DNA of 64,000 nucleotides from Anoxynatronum sibiricum (GTDB lineage: Bacteria > Bacillota > Clostridia > Peptostreptococcales > Tindalliaceae): assembly GCF_039414295.1 (NCBI RefSeq), contig NZ_JBCITM010000021.1:6594-70593 (forward strand), given 5' to 3'. Shown piece after piece: positions 54,241 to 62,803 of this stretch (positions are counted from its first letter, which is position 1; each line of letters begins with the position of its first letter). A model generated the notes under the pieces. That model did no database searches, was not told where the DNA came from, and was given only the letters and a program-made list of their open reading frames with translations. A program made the position numbers and the translations under genes.

Positions 54241-54279
54241 GGCAGCCAGTGGGGTTCTTTTTAACCAGCACTGGCTGCC
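54241..54279 (+). terminator. Hairpin between gldA and dhaKL
   Basis: An 11-bp perfect stem (GGCAGCCAGTG / CACTGGCTGCC) with a 17-base loop and no T run after it. It is more likely an RNA-stability or attenuation hairpin than a full terminator. Confidence 0.4.
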
Positions 54280-54324
54280 CTTGTCGTATGCTTGATTTTA
54301 TCTTGACGAGATAGGAGAACTGAT

Positions 54325-56079
54325 ATGAAAAAAATCATGAATCAGCCGGAAAACGTTGTTTATGAAATGTGTAAAGGCATCGTCATGGCTCATCCCCAGC
54401 TTCGTTTCATTGAAAAATACAAAATCATTCAAAAAAATCACATTGACCAGGACAAAGTGACCCTGATCAGCGGCGGCGGCAGCGGTCATGAGCCTGCCCA
54501 TGCCGGTTTTATTGGCAGCGGACTCATTGATACCGCCGTTTGTGGAGACGTTTTTGCGTCTCCCTCTCAGGTGCAGGTGTACCAGGCAATCAAAGCCTCC
54601 GCTTCCAGAAAAGGCACCCTGCTGATTATCAAAAACTACAGCGGCGATATCATGAACTTTAAAAATGCCGCTCATCTGGCGGCTGAAGACGGCATTGAAG
54701 TGGATTTTGTGAAGGTGGATGATGATATTGCTGTGCAGGATTCACTGTATACCGTGGGCCGCAGAGGAGTGGCCGGTACGGTTCTTGTCCATAAGGCTGC
54801 CGGTGCCATGGCGCGAAAAGGCGCCAGTCTTCAGGAGGTTAAGCGGGTTGCTCAAAAAGCCGTGGATCATGTGAAAAGCCTGGGCTTCGCCTTCAGCTCC
54901 TGTACAGTGCCTGCCAAGGGAACACCCACCTTTGAGATTGGTGATGATGAGATGGAATACGGTGTTGGCATTCATGGTGAGCCCGGTATCCAACGGGAGG
55001 CCATGATCTCCGCCGATGAGCTGGCTTCCAGAATGGTGCCCGCACTCCTTGAGTCCCTGAAAATCACCACCGGAGAAGTGGTGGTCTTAATCAATGGCTT
55101 CGGCAGCACCCCCCTGCAGGAGCTGTATCTGTTCAATCATTCCGTCTGCAGGCTGCTGACAGCGTCAGGCGTCACTGTTCACCGAACCTTCGTGGGTAAC
55201 TTTATGACCAGTATTGATATGCTGGGTGCCTCCATTTCCATTATGAAGCTGGATGTCGAGCTGAAGGAGCTGCTGGACGCCCCCTGCGAAAGCCCGGCTT
55301 TACAGATTTCAGGCCCCCCGTCGCCCATGGATCTTTCACCTTTGATGGTTCTTGAAAAGCAGGCGTCTTCCTCCCTTCAGGAACCTGCGGCGCTTCCTCA
55401 GCTTGATGCTCATCTTCATCACCAGCTGATTTCGCTGGCAAATATCCAGCATATGGTGCAGGTGATGGGCGACTGCATCATTCGCAATGAAGTCCCCTTC
55501 TGCCAGCTGGATGCCCATGCCGGCGATGGTGATTTTGGCATGAGTGTGGCCAAAGGCTTTAAGCAGTTGCAACAGGAGTGGCCCCAGTTATTGATGGCAT
55601 CTCATACCATCGGCGATTTTCTGGATGCCTGCTCACTGATTATCATGGAGCATTGCGGCGGCGCTTCAGGTCCCCTCTGGGGTGCTGCCTTCAGAGGAGC
55701 CGCCCGTTCTGCCGGCAATGAGAAATCCCTGACCCTGGAGGCCTTCACGTCGATGATGGCGGCAGCCGCCGAAGCCATCCAGGCCACCGGGGAGCGCTCC
55801 TTTGGCCGCGGTGCAGTGGTGGGCGATAAGACGATGATTGACGCCCTGGTACCTGCCGTCAACGCTTTGAAAGACAGTGGGAAAGAAGCCGACACCCTTC
55901 TGGAAGCCTTGAAAAAATCAGCGGCTGCAGCCGTTCAGGGGGCAGAAAGCACCAAAGAAATCGCCGCCAAAATGGGCAGGGCCGGTACTGTGGGCGACCG
56001 CAGCCTTGGTCATCCCGATGCCGGTGCCTTTGCCCTGGGCGTGATTTTTACAGAAGTTGCCGCCAGCATGAAAGCTTAA
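54325..56079 (+). CDS. ATP-type dihydroxyacetone kinase (DhaK-DhaL fusion)
   Basis: 584 residues, two domains in one chain. The DhaK part (1 to about 330) has TLISGGGSGHEPAHAGFIG and the substrate-binding His in GVGIHGEPG (about 217). The DhaL part (about 380-580) has the Mg-ATP loop DAHAGDGDFGMSVAKGF and GTVGDRSLGHPDAGA. Such fusions use ATP and need no PTS partner. The product is dihydroxyacetone phosphate. Confidence 0.94.
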   Translation: MKKIMNQPENVVYEMCKGIVMAHPQLRFIEKYKIIQKNHIDQDKVTLISGGGSGHEPAHAGFIGSGLIDTAVCGDVFASPSQVQVYQAIKASASRKGTLLIIKNYSGDIMNFKNAAHLAAEDGIEVDFVKVDDDIAVQDSLYTVGRRGVAGTVLVHKAAGAMARKGASLQEVKRVAQKAVDHVKSLGFAFSSCTVPAKGTPTFEIGDDEMEYGVGIHGEPGIQREAMISADELASRMVPALLESLKITTGEVVVLINGFGSTPLQELYLFNHSVCRLLTASGVTVHRTFVGNFMTSIDMLGASISIMKLDVELKELLDAPCESPALQISGPPSPMDLSPLMVLEKQASSSLQEPAALPQLDAHLHHQLISLANIQHMVQVMGDCIIRNEVPFCQLDAHAGDGDFGMSVAKGFKQLQQEWPQLLMASHTIGDFLDACSLIIMEHCGGASGPLWGAAFRGAARSAGNEKSLTLEAFTSMMAAAAEAIQATGERSFGRGAVVGDKTMIDALVPAVNALKDSGKEADTLLEALKKSAAAAVQGAESTKEIAAKMGRAGTVGDRSLGHPDAGAFALGVIFTEVAASMKA

Positions 56080-56094
56080 AGGACCGATTTTGCT

Positions 56095-57036
56095 TCAGGC
56101 TTCTTCAGCGCTGGGCCACATGGTTAGCCTGAATACGGCGGGGGTCACCCCTGTTTCACGCTTAAACACCTTGATGAAGTAACTGGCATCTTCAAATCCG
56201 CAGGCTCCGGCAATTTCACCGATGGTGCTGCGAGAGTTCAGCAGAAGCACCTTCGCTTTGTTCACACGCACATGGCACACATATTGGGGAACGCTTTTTC
56301 CCATCTGCTTGCAAAAGAGGCGGCTGAAATAGCTTTCAGAAATATTGCAGCGGTGTGCCAGTGCGTTGACGGTGCATTTTTTATCGTAATGCTGCTCAAT
56401 ATATGCCAGTGCCGGTTTAATCAAATCTTCTGTCGGGCTTGCCGGCAGCGGTTTATCAGAAGCCGCCATTTCATTGATCACCGTCAGCTCCTTCATCAGC
56501 TGCTCTCCGGGGCTTTTCACCATGTACTGACAAATGGTTTCAATGATCTTTGCGGTGGCCACCACTTTTTCATAGGTCATTACCGGCAACCGCTGGTAGG
56601 CTTCCTGCATTACTTTGGACTGGCTGAAAACCCTGTTCAGATCCGTCATTTTATAGACCGGCTCTACCACGTGGCTTTCAGCATTATTTTCAAGGCGAAC
56701 CTGCCCCGCCATCACCGCCCCCAGGTACAGCTCGTTGATAATGATGGGCACCGCAACATCCACAATATTGGCGTGGCACAGATACAAAAAAGCTTCCTTC
56801 GACCTTGCCGCCTCAACGCCGCCAAAGGAATCGCATTTTTCACAACGGTCGCCATAGTCAGGGGAATCTCTCAGCATACGGCAAAAATCATTGCAGCCAC
56901 TATGCCGGGTTAATGGCATGCCCTTGTAGTCAACGGTGATCACTGCCAAGCCCGTTGAAGTGGCCAGGTAATCCTGAAATCGTTGAAAGTCAGCATGCTT
57001 CAAAGTACCGTGCAAGGTTTCCCATGCCTCGTTCAT
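56095..57036 (-). CDS. AraC regulator with PocR sensory domain
   Basis: 313 residues. The N-terminal PocR domain has TGLAVITVDYKGMPLTRHSG and the cysteine pattern CNDFCRML..DRCEKCDSFG..YLCHANI. The C-terminal AraC domain has two helix-turn-helices (VNALAHRCNISESYFSRLF; IGEIAGACGFEDASYFIKVF). PocR-AraC proteins respond to small polyols, so it probably controls the adjacent gldA-dhaKL genes. Confidence 0.9.
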   Translation of the reverse strand: MNEAWETLHGTLKHADFQRFQDYLATSTGLAVITVDYKGMPLTRHSGCNDFCRMLRDSPDYGDRCEKCDSFGGVEAARSKEAFLYLCHANIVDVAVPIIINELYLGAVMAGQVRLENNAESHVVEPVYKMTDLNRVFSQSKVMQEAYQRLPVMTYEKVVATAKIIETICQYMVKSPGEQLMKELTVINEMAASDKPLPASPTEDLIKPALAYIEQHYDKKCTVNALAHRCNISESYFSRLFCKQMGKSVPQYVCHVRVNKAKVLLLNSRSTIGEIAGACGFEDASYFIKVFKRETGVTPAVFRLTMWPSAEEA

Positions 57037-57167
57037 TTCTCCACCTCCACTGGTGCTGCTGGTGCTTTTTCCCAGGGTATTTTACTACCATCCTACTCTA
57101 TTCATTTGTGAATGTCCATCCTCTACACATATGTCAGCAGAAAAGCGGGCCCCTGATTTGCGCAGAA

Positions 57168-57193
57168 AGAGGGACGGCATGAGCCGTCCCTCT
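57168..57193. repeat. Palindromic terminator repeat, copy 3
   Basis: AGAGGGACGGC, loop ATGA, GCCGTCCCTCT. It lies in the 57037-57467 gap, 208 bases from copy 4. Confidence 0.8.
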
Positions 57194-57401
57194 GAGGTTG
57201 AAGACAAAGGGCTTTGGCCCGGCCAGCTGACTCCAATCTTGTGTGTTTTTAGTCGAAAGTCTCGAAAACAGCGCCTGAACTCGCTGCGCTCAAACAGCAG
57301 GCGCTGGCGGTTTTCTCATCTTTTCGAAAAAACACTGACAAGATTTCCAAGGCTGTCCTTTACCAAATCCCTTGTCTTCATCTTATTTTGTCTATAGTCT
57401 G
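57194..57401. other. Non-coding island between two palindromes
   Basis: 208 bases with no credible gene. The centre holds CAGCGCCTG (57269-57277) and its complement CAGGCGCTG (57298-57306), flanked by further imperfect complementarity (CGAAAAC / GTTTTC). It could fold into a long hairpin. The unit copy 3 + island + copy 4 may be a small repeated or mobile element. Confidence 0.35.
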
Positions 57402-57427
57402 AGAGGGACGGCCTGAGCCGTCCCTCT
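57402..57427. repeat. Palindromic terminator repeat, copy 4
   Basis: AGAGGGACGGC, loop CTGA, GCCGTCCCTCT, then TTC. It lies 41 bases after the stop of the minus-strand reductase gene and would end its transcript. Confidence 0.8.
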
Positions 57428-57467
57428 TTCTTGTGCAGTTACCAGCTTCTATTGCAGTTGCCAGTTT

Positions 57468-59441
57468 TTATTGCTTTTCTTTTGAATAAGCGGCCGCTTC
57501 TTTTCCGGCAATCACGCCAGAATCAATGGCCAGCCCGTAGTAAGAGCCGGGAATATCATAGTAGGGGGATACGAAGAGGCTTCCGGCATCGGCCCCGATC
57601 ACATACAGGCCGGGAATCGCCTTGTTGTCGGTGTTTAAAGCCCGCAGGCTGGCATCCACCCGCACACCGCCAATGGTGCTCCAGCCGCTGGGCTGGTTTT
57701 GGGTAATGTAGAAAGGCCCTTCCTTAATGGGAGTCAGGTACATGGCTTCCTTGCCAAACTGTGCATCTGCTCCTGTTTCGCAGAAAGCATTGTAGGCTTC
57801 AACGGTTTCAACCAGGTGATCCAGGCCAAACTGGGCCGCCAGCTCTTCAATGGTGTCGGCTTTATAGGCCCATCCCTCCTGAATGCCCTCTTCCATGTCT
57901 TCAAACACATTGCTGATGATTTTGCCTTTGTAGTATTCACCAATCACCCAGTTGTCCGGCGCACCCTTCTGTCGGGTGTGCTCATAAAGGCCAATGGTTG
58001 ACATGGCATCCATGTAGGCCTGATCCACCACAGCATAGTAGGGGCTCATGCGGGTGATGGGCTCGCTGCCGAAGGACATGGGGTAATCCACCATCATCCC
58101 TTCATTCATGAAACGGTCACCCTGGGCATCCACAAACAAACCGCCATACACGCCCAGTCTGAAGGCACTGTTCTGGTCATATTTATCCTGCTTGGCACTG
58201 CGTGTGGCCCGGGAATTGGTGCCGCCGTATTCATTGAGGCACAGGCCAAACTCTTTTTCCAGCACCGCACCTGCTTCAAGGGCCATGTTGATGCCGTCGC
58301 CTGTGCTGAGACTTCCCCCTGCCGGGTTGATCTGCGCTCCCGACAGATACTGGTTAATCATATCTTTGCTGCCAATGAAGCCGCCGGTGGCCAGAATCAC
58401 TGCATCGGCATGAATGGTTACTTTAGTGCCGTCTTTTCGTGTGGCTTCCAGGCCCACCACCTGGTCACCATCCATAAGCAGCTTTTCGCCGGTGGTGTCA
58501 TAGAGCACTTCCACCTGATCTTCTGCCAGCTGCTGCTCCCAGATCATGACCCGTTCTGCAAAGGGTGTGAGAATCAGGTGGAAGCCGCCGTACTCTTTTT
58601 TAAAGGGAGTTTCAAATCTGAAATCTGCTTCCCTGAACTCATAGCCCATGTCCATTAACTGGGTCACCGCTTCACTGGAGACTTCCAGGCTGCGTCGAAT
58701 CAGGTCTGCGTTCACGCCCCATTTGCTGTATTCCATCATGTGGTAGAAGGCTTTGTCCACTGTCAGCTTGGAGTCCTGCGCCTGAAGCACCGGGGTATCC
58801 ACCGCAAAGGGACCAGAAACCCGCACGCCGTTGCTCACTGCCACGCTGGCCCCCTTCTCCACCGCCATTACTTTGGCACCGCTGGCAGCTGCGTTATGAG
58901 CCGCCATAAAGCCGGAGGCCCCCACGCCCACCACCACGACATCGGTTTCATAGACTTCGTCTGCCCCAGGAACGACCGGAATTTTGCGGGCTGCCAGGTC
59001 TGAGGTGCTGCCCCCCGCCTGCTGAACACACTGTCCCACCGCACTGACCACCGCCAGGCTGGACTTGGTGGCACCAGACACTGCATCAACCGCCAACGAC
59101 TGATGGTTGATGATTTCGGGAATCATGCGTTCTTCCACCAACGCCAGTAGTTCAGGTGTTTCATCGTGGTTCAGTACGCGAATGGCTGTGATGGCTGAGT
59201 CTGAGAACTCTGTCTCAACTGTCAGATAAGAGAGGTATCCATACACTTCAGCCTGATAAGTGCCTGGTGTAAAGGATAAAGCAGGTGTATCTGTTGCTGC
59301 CGGTGTTTCCGCTGGTGAAGCTGGTGCTTCAGGTGCCGGTTCCGCTGGTGCCGGTGCTGTCGCCGGCGCACCGCAGCCAGCCAGCATGAGTACCACCATC
59401 ATGATAACAAGTAAGAGCGCCAGCGTAGATCTATTCTTCAT
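57468..59441 (-). CDS. Lipid-anchored FMN/FAD reductase, copy 1
   Basis: 657 residues of the fumarate/urocanate reductase type. A lipobox LAGC anchors it outside the cell, followed by a Pro/Ala/Glu linker. The FMN-binding domain (about 55-135) ends in the flavinylation motif DAVSGAT, whose Thr would carry FMN attached by ApbE. The FAD domain starts DVVVVGVGASGFMAAHNAAA and ends with GLYVIGADAG. Cytochrome domains are absent. Such proteins take electrons from a membrane flavin chain and reduce an external acceptor. The acceptor is unknown. ATG 59441 or 59447 are both possible. Confidence 0.9.
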   Translation of the reverse strand: MKNRSTLALLLVIMMVVLMLAGCGAPATAPAPAEPAPEAPASPAETPAATDTPALSFTPGTYQAEVYGYLSYLTVETEFSDSAITAIRVLNHDETPELLALVEERMIPEIINHQSLAVDAVSGATKSSLAVVSAVGQCVQQAGGSTSDLAARKIPVVPGADEVYETDVVVVGVGASGFMAAHNAAASGAKVMAVEKGASVAVSNGVRVSGPFAVDTPVLQAQDSKLTVDKAFYHMMEYSKWGVNADLIRRSLEVSSEAVTQLMDMGYEFREADFRFETPFKKEYGGFHLILTPFAERVMIWEQQLAEDQVEVLYDTTGEKLLMDGDQVVGLEATRKDGTKVTIHADAVILATGGFIGSKDMINQYLSGAQINPAGGSLSTGDGINMALEAGAVLEKEFGLCLNEYGGTNSRATRSAKQDKYDQNSAFRLGVYGGLFVDAQGDRFMNEGMMVDYPMSFGSEPITRMSPYYAVVDQAYMDAMSTIGLYEHTRQKGAPDNWVIGEYYKGKIISNVFEDMEEGIQEGWAYKADTIEELAAQFGLDHLVETVEAYNAFCETGADAQFGKEAMYLTPIKEGPFYITQNQPSGWSTIGGVRVDASLRALNTDNKAIPGLYVIGADAGSLFVSPYYDIPGSYYGLAIDSGVIAGKEAAAYSKEKQ

Positions 59442-59531
59442 CCACATATCCTCGTTCCTCCGTTCAAGATGTTTGTTAAACTTTTGGCTTTTTAGCCGGG
59501 GCCCGTCGACGTTTAGCTCCCATTTAGCCTC

Positions 59532-59562
59532 ATCTTAAACTATGAACATGGTTCAAGGTCAA
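59532..59562 (-). promoter_or_regulatory. MerR-type promoter of reductase copy 1
   Basis: On the minus strand, TTGACC (59557-59562) and TAAGAT (59532-59537) are separated by 19 bases. Inside lies the palindrome TGAAC-CAT-GTTCA (59543-59555). A 19-base spacer with a central dyad is the hallmark of MerR-activated promoters. Confidence 0.7.
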
Positions 59563-59589
59563 GGATATTCGTTTGCATTTGTTAAATTA

Positions 59590-60414
59590 TTATCTTTTTG
59601 AAGCAACCAGCTGCACCGGCGCCACCGGCACATACACAATTTCAATGTCCCGGCCCTTGCCGTCCAGGTTGAGAAATGAAGGCAACAGCAGTACATCGCT
59701 GACCACTTTAAGCTGATGTTCTTCCAAGAAGTTGAACAAATCACGAAATGATTCTTTTTGAGCGCTTTCCTGCCGGGTTTTTTCCCGGTAGTACCGCACA
59801 CAGGTGCCCATGGTCAGTCGGCGCACGTGGGCCCGGGTATGTTCTCCCAGCATGCCTGCCTTGGAAACCGGCAGCGCCAGGGAATAGCTGGGGTTGATTG
59901 CCGGGTGGCTGCTTAATAAATCATCCCGATGAATAATGCGGGCATAAGCTGTGATGGGCAGCAGCTCCGCCAGCTGCTGCAGCGCCTTTTCTGTTTCATC
60001 AGAAATGGAAAAGTCCAGCCCCACAGATGCCAGCACATAAAGATGGTCTTCCACCTCTTCCAGCACCATGGGGTTCTCCATTCCCGCCTGCAGCAGCTTA
60101 ATCACCCGGTCTGTCGTTTCATACCTTTTATTCATCAGCTGAATCTGATGATGCAGATGATTGCGTTGCTTTTCCAGCGACTGAATAAAAGACTCGCTGG
60201 ATTGTCGCTGATCAATCAACCCGACGGCCTGCTCCACAGTGAACCCGTACTGGGTTAATACGCGAAAAGCGTTGATTCGAAAAGCATCTCCCGGTGTGAA
60301 ATAGCGATAGCCATTTTCGTCCCGATGCACATCCAACAGCCCGTTTTTTTCGTAGAACCGGATTTTGGATTGGGGCAACCCCACCATTTTCGCAAAATGA
60401 CTGATTCGATACAT
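59590..60414 (-). CDS. MerR-family regulator 1
   Basis: 274 residues. The MerR winged helix (YRISHFAKMVGLPQSKIRFY, ENGYRYFTPGDAFRINAFRV) is followed by a coiled-coil dimer helix (SLEKQRNHLHHQIQLMNKRY) and a C-terminal domain of about 150 residues that resembles GyrI-like effector-binding domains. AGGAGG is 6 bases before the ATG at 60414. It lies upstream of reductase copy 1 on the same strand and divergent from copy 2, so it may activate one or both. Confidence 0.88.
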   Translation of the reverse strand: MYRISHFAKMVGLPQSKIRFYEKNGLLDVHRDENGYRYFTPGDAFRINAFRVLTQYGFTVEQAVGLIDQRQSSESFIQSLEKQRNHLHHQIQLMNKRYETTDRVIKLLQAGMENPMVLEEVEDHLYVLASVGLDFSISDETEKALQQLAELLPITAYARIIHRDDLLSSHPAINPSYSLALPVSKAGMLGEHTRAHVRRLTMGTCVRYYREKTRQESAQKESFRDLFNFLEEHQLKVVSDVLLLPSFLNLDGKGRDIEIVYVPVAPVQLVASKR

Positions 60415-60679
60415 TCCGTTCCTCCTCCGGCTGCTCCGCCTGCTTTTCCCAGAGTGCACTTTCAGGTCCATCCCATACATTCTGACTCTTGCTCACCATG
60501 CTTCTTGCTGCTTGTTGCCGTGCATCTCTTTCCAAATCATATCCCATGGCTTCACTTTTGTAAATCAGGGACACACATCTATTGCCACTGTGATTAGACC
60601 ATAAAGAAAGCACCGCCTCTGCTAAACCATATAAATCTGAGTGCCCTGGCATTTTTGATAATTATTTATCAACATCTTC

Positions 60680-60710
60680 TTGACTTTGTAGCAACTACAA
60701 AAGCTATGCT
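60680..60710 (+). promoter_or_regulatory. MerR-type promoter of reductase copy 2
   Basis: TTGACT (60680-60685) and TATGCT (60705-60710) have a 19-base spacer holding the perfect palindrome TTTGTAG-CAA-CTACAAA (60685-60701). This is a textbook MerR-activated layout. The rest of the 325-base gap after MerR 1 shows no gene. Confidence 0.85.
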
Positions 60711-60739
60711 TTAATTATCAAATCAGGAGGTGTTGAAAA

Positions 60740-62734
60740 ATGAAGAAAAAGTTCTTAGCTGCTTTACTGGTGCTGCTGTTCGTTTTTTCACTGGCAGGCT
60801 GTGCCGGTACAAGCGAATCTCCACAAGATCAAGCCACTACCGGCACTGATGCCATTGATCCTGCTGGTGAGATTACTTTTAATGCTGGCACCTATACCGC
60901 TGAAGCACCAGGCATGAACGGGCCCATCAAGGTGGAAGTCACCGTCAGTGATTCCTCCATCGAAACGATCGCTGTGCTGACATCCTCTGAAACCGCAGGT
61001 CTGGGTGATGTGGCCATGGACAGCTTGACAAATGATATTATCCATCACCAGTCCATTGGTATTGATGCCATCACCGGTGCCACCCTGACATCAACAGGTT
61101 TTCTAACGGCGGTGGAACAAGCACTGGTTGAAGCAGGCGGCGACCTCGAAGCCTTAAAGACCGCTGTCGCCAGGGAAAATGAAGGCCAAATCGTTGAACT
61201 TGAAGCCGATGTGGTGGTGATTGGCACCGGTGGTGCCGGCACATCAGCAGCAGTCACCGCCGCAGAAAATGGCGCGAAGGTTATTGTTCTGGAAAAAGCC
61301 GCTGTTGCCGGTGGCACAACGGCCATGGGCGGCGGCTTTTTTGCCGCAGACAGCGCTCAGGCAAGAGCGTTGGGCCACGAACCTGTAGATACCGATTATA
61401 TCTTCGAAAAATGGATGGATGAAATGGATTGGTTGGCTGATGCCACATTGGTCAAGCAATTTCTCGAACTTTCCCATACAACTGCCGACTGGATGGAAGC
61501 CCGGGGAATCGAATTTCAAAAAACCAAAGCAGCTGTTCAGCAATCCCATGCAGAAGGAACCAATGGGTATCATAAATATAATGACCATACCAAAACATCT
61601 GCTCAACTGACAGCCATGCTGGACAAGATAGCGGCAGATCATGGCGCCACCATCTATTATGAAACCCCTGCCATTCAGTTGATGACAGACAGCCGCCAGG
61701 TCACCGGCGTGATTGCCAGTGCAAAAGACGGTTCCACCCTGCACATATCTGCCAAATCAGTCGTCATCGCCACTGGTGGTTTCGTAGGTAATGCAGACAT
61801 GGTAACTGAAGCCTTAAAAGGCGTTCAAGTCAATGCCTCCGGGTATAACTCCAATGTGGGTGACGGTATTCAAATGGCTGTGGAAGCCGGCGCTGCAACA
61901 CGAGGATTATCGGCCATGGTAACCCACACCTTCGCTGTCGCCGGTGGTGATGCCGTTGAAGGTGACTACGAGTTCATGGAACGCTATCAAGCAACCAATT
62001 CTGTTGCCTACATGCCCATCATCCCCTGGATCAATGCCAGCGGTGTTCGATTCGCCAACGAAGACATCGTTTATGACCGCGCCCTGTCAGGCAACGCCGT
62101 TATGTCACAGGGAAACTATGCCTATTTTCTGTATAATGAAACGCTCTTAAACCTGCTGGAAACACAAGGAGCCCGGGCCGCCGGCATGCTGGATAAAATT
62201 GCCATGGGGCCCATGCCCGAAATCACCCCCATGGACTTTGGCTGGAACAAGCTTACCGAAATGGTTGATCAAATGGTGGCCGCCGGCCAAGTGGTGAAAG
62301 CCGATACCCTTGAAGCTCTTGCTGAACAGCTGAATATGAATCCCCGTCAGCTGGCTGAAACAATGAAAAAATATAACGAGGATGCCGCCAAAGGCGTAGA
62401 CACCCTGTATGGAAAAGATGGCAGCCATATGTACGCCATGACATCCGGCCCTTATTATGCCTTTAAGGTGAGCGTCAACAATCTGGGCACCGTTGGCGGC
62501 ATTCGCATTAACTCCAATTTTGAAGTCGTCATGGATGAACCCGAAAAAGGATACAGCACCACCGTTACCAATCTTTATGCCGCAGGGTCTGACGCTGCCG
62601 GGCTTTATTCCGATCATTATGCCCACACAATCGAAGGTGCCGCCCAGGGGTGGGCCTACAACTCCGGTCGATTGGCAGGCGCACGAGCCGCTGAAAACGC
62701 TTTGAACATTACCATTAACTTATTCGAGCAGTAG
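60740..62734 (+). CDS. Lipid-anchored FMN/FAD reductase, copy 2
   Basis: 664 residues, a paralogue of the 57468 gene. The lipobox LAGC (Cys 21) precedes an FMN-binding domain with the flavinylation motif DAITGAT (Thr 115). The FAD domain starts DVVVIGTGGAGTSAAVTAAE (about 155), with TGATVMGGGF-like TTAMGGGFFAAD, and ends NLYAAGSDAAGLYSDHYAH. No heme motif. It should act outside the membrane as a terminal reductase for fumarate, urocanate or a related enoate; which one cannot be told. AGGAGG lies about 8 bases before the ATG. Confidence 0.92.
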   Translation: MKKKFLAALLVLLFVFSLAGCAGTSESPQDQATTGTDAIDPAGEITFNAGTYTAEAPGMNGPIKVEVTVSDSSIETIAVLTSSETAGLGDVAMDSLTNDIIHHQSIGIDAITGATLTSTGFLTAVEQALVEAGGDLEALKTAVARENEGQIVELEADVVVIGTGGAGTSAAVTAAENGAKVIVLEKAAVAGGTTAMGGGFFAADSAQARALGHEPVDTDYIFEKWMDEMDWLADATLVKQFLELSHTTADWMEARGIEFQKTKAAVQQSHAEGTNGYHKYNDHTKTSAQLTAMLDKIAADHGATIYYETPAIQLMTDSRQVTGVIASAKDGSTLHISAKSVVIATGGFVGNADMVTEALKGVQVNASGYNSNVGDGIQMAVEAGAATRGLSAMVTHTFAVAGGDAVEGDYEFMERYQATNSVAYMPIIPWINASGVRFANEDIVYDRALSGNAVMSQGNYAYFLYNETLLNLLETQGARAAGMLDKIAMGPMPEITPMDFGWNKLTEMVDQMVAAGQVVKADTLEALAEQLNMNPRQLAETMKKYNEDAAKGVDTLYGKDGSHMYAMTSGPYYAFKVSVNNLGTVGGIRINSNFEVVMDEPEKGYSTTVTNLYAAGSDAAGLYSDHYAHTIEGAAQGWAYNSGRLAGARAAENALNITINLFEQ

Positions 62735-62744
62735 TGCAACAACG

Positions 62745-62783
62745 AAAAAGGAAGGCTGTCATACCCCTGCAGCCTTCCTTTTT
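62745..62783. terminator. Bidirectional terminator
   Basis: AAAAAGGAAGGCTG pairs perfectly with CAGCCTTCCTTTTT around an 11-base loop. It lies between the convergent reductase copy 2 and MerR 2 genes. Confidence 0.85.
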
Positions 62784-62803
62784 CATATGCTTTTCTTAAC
62801 GCT

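Noticed and set aside
60212..60652. A 146-codon minus-strand frame overlapping the MerR 1 start
   Set aside because: It is in another frame over the conserved MerR N-terminus and has no ribosome site of its own.
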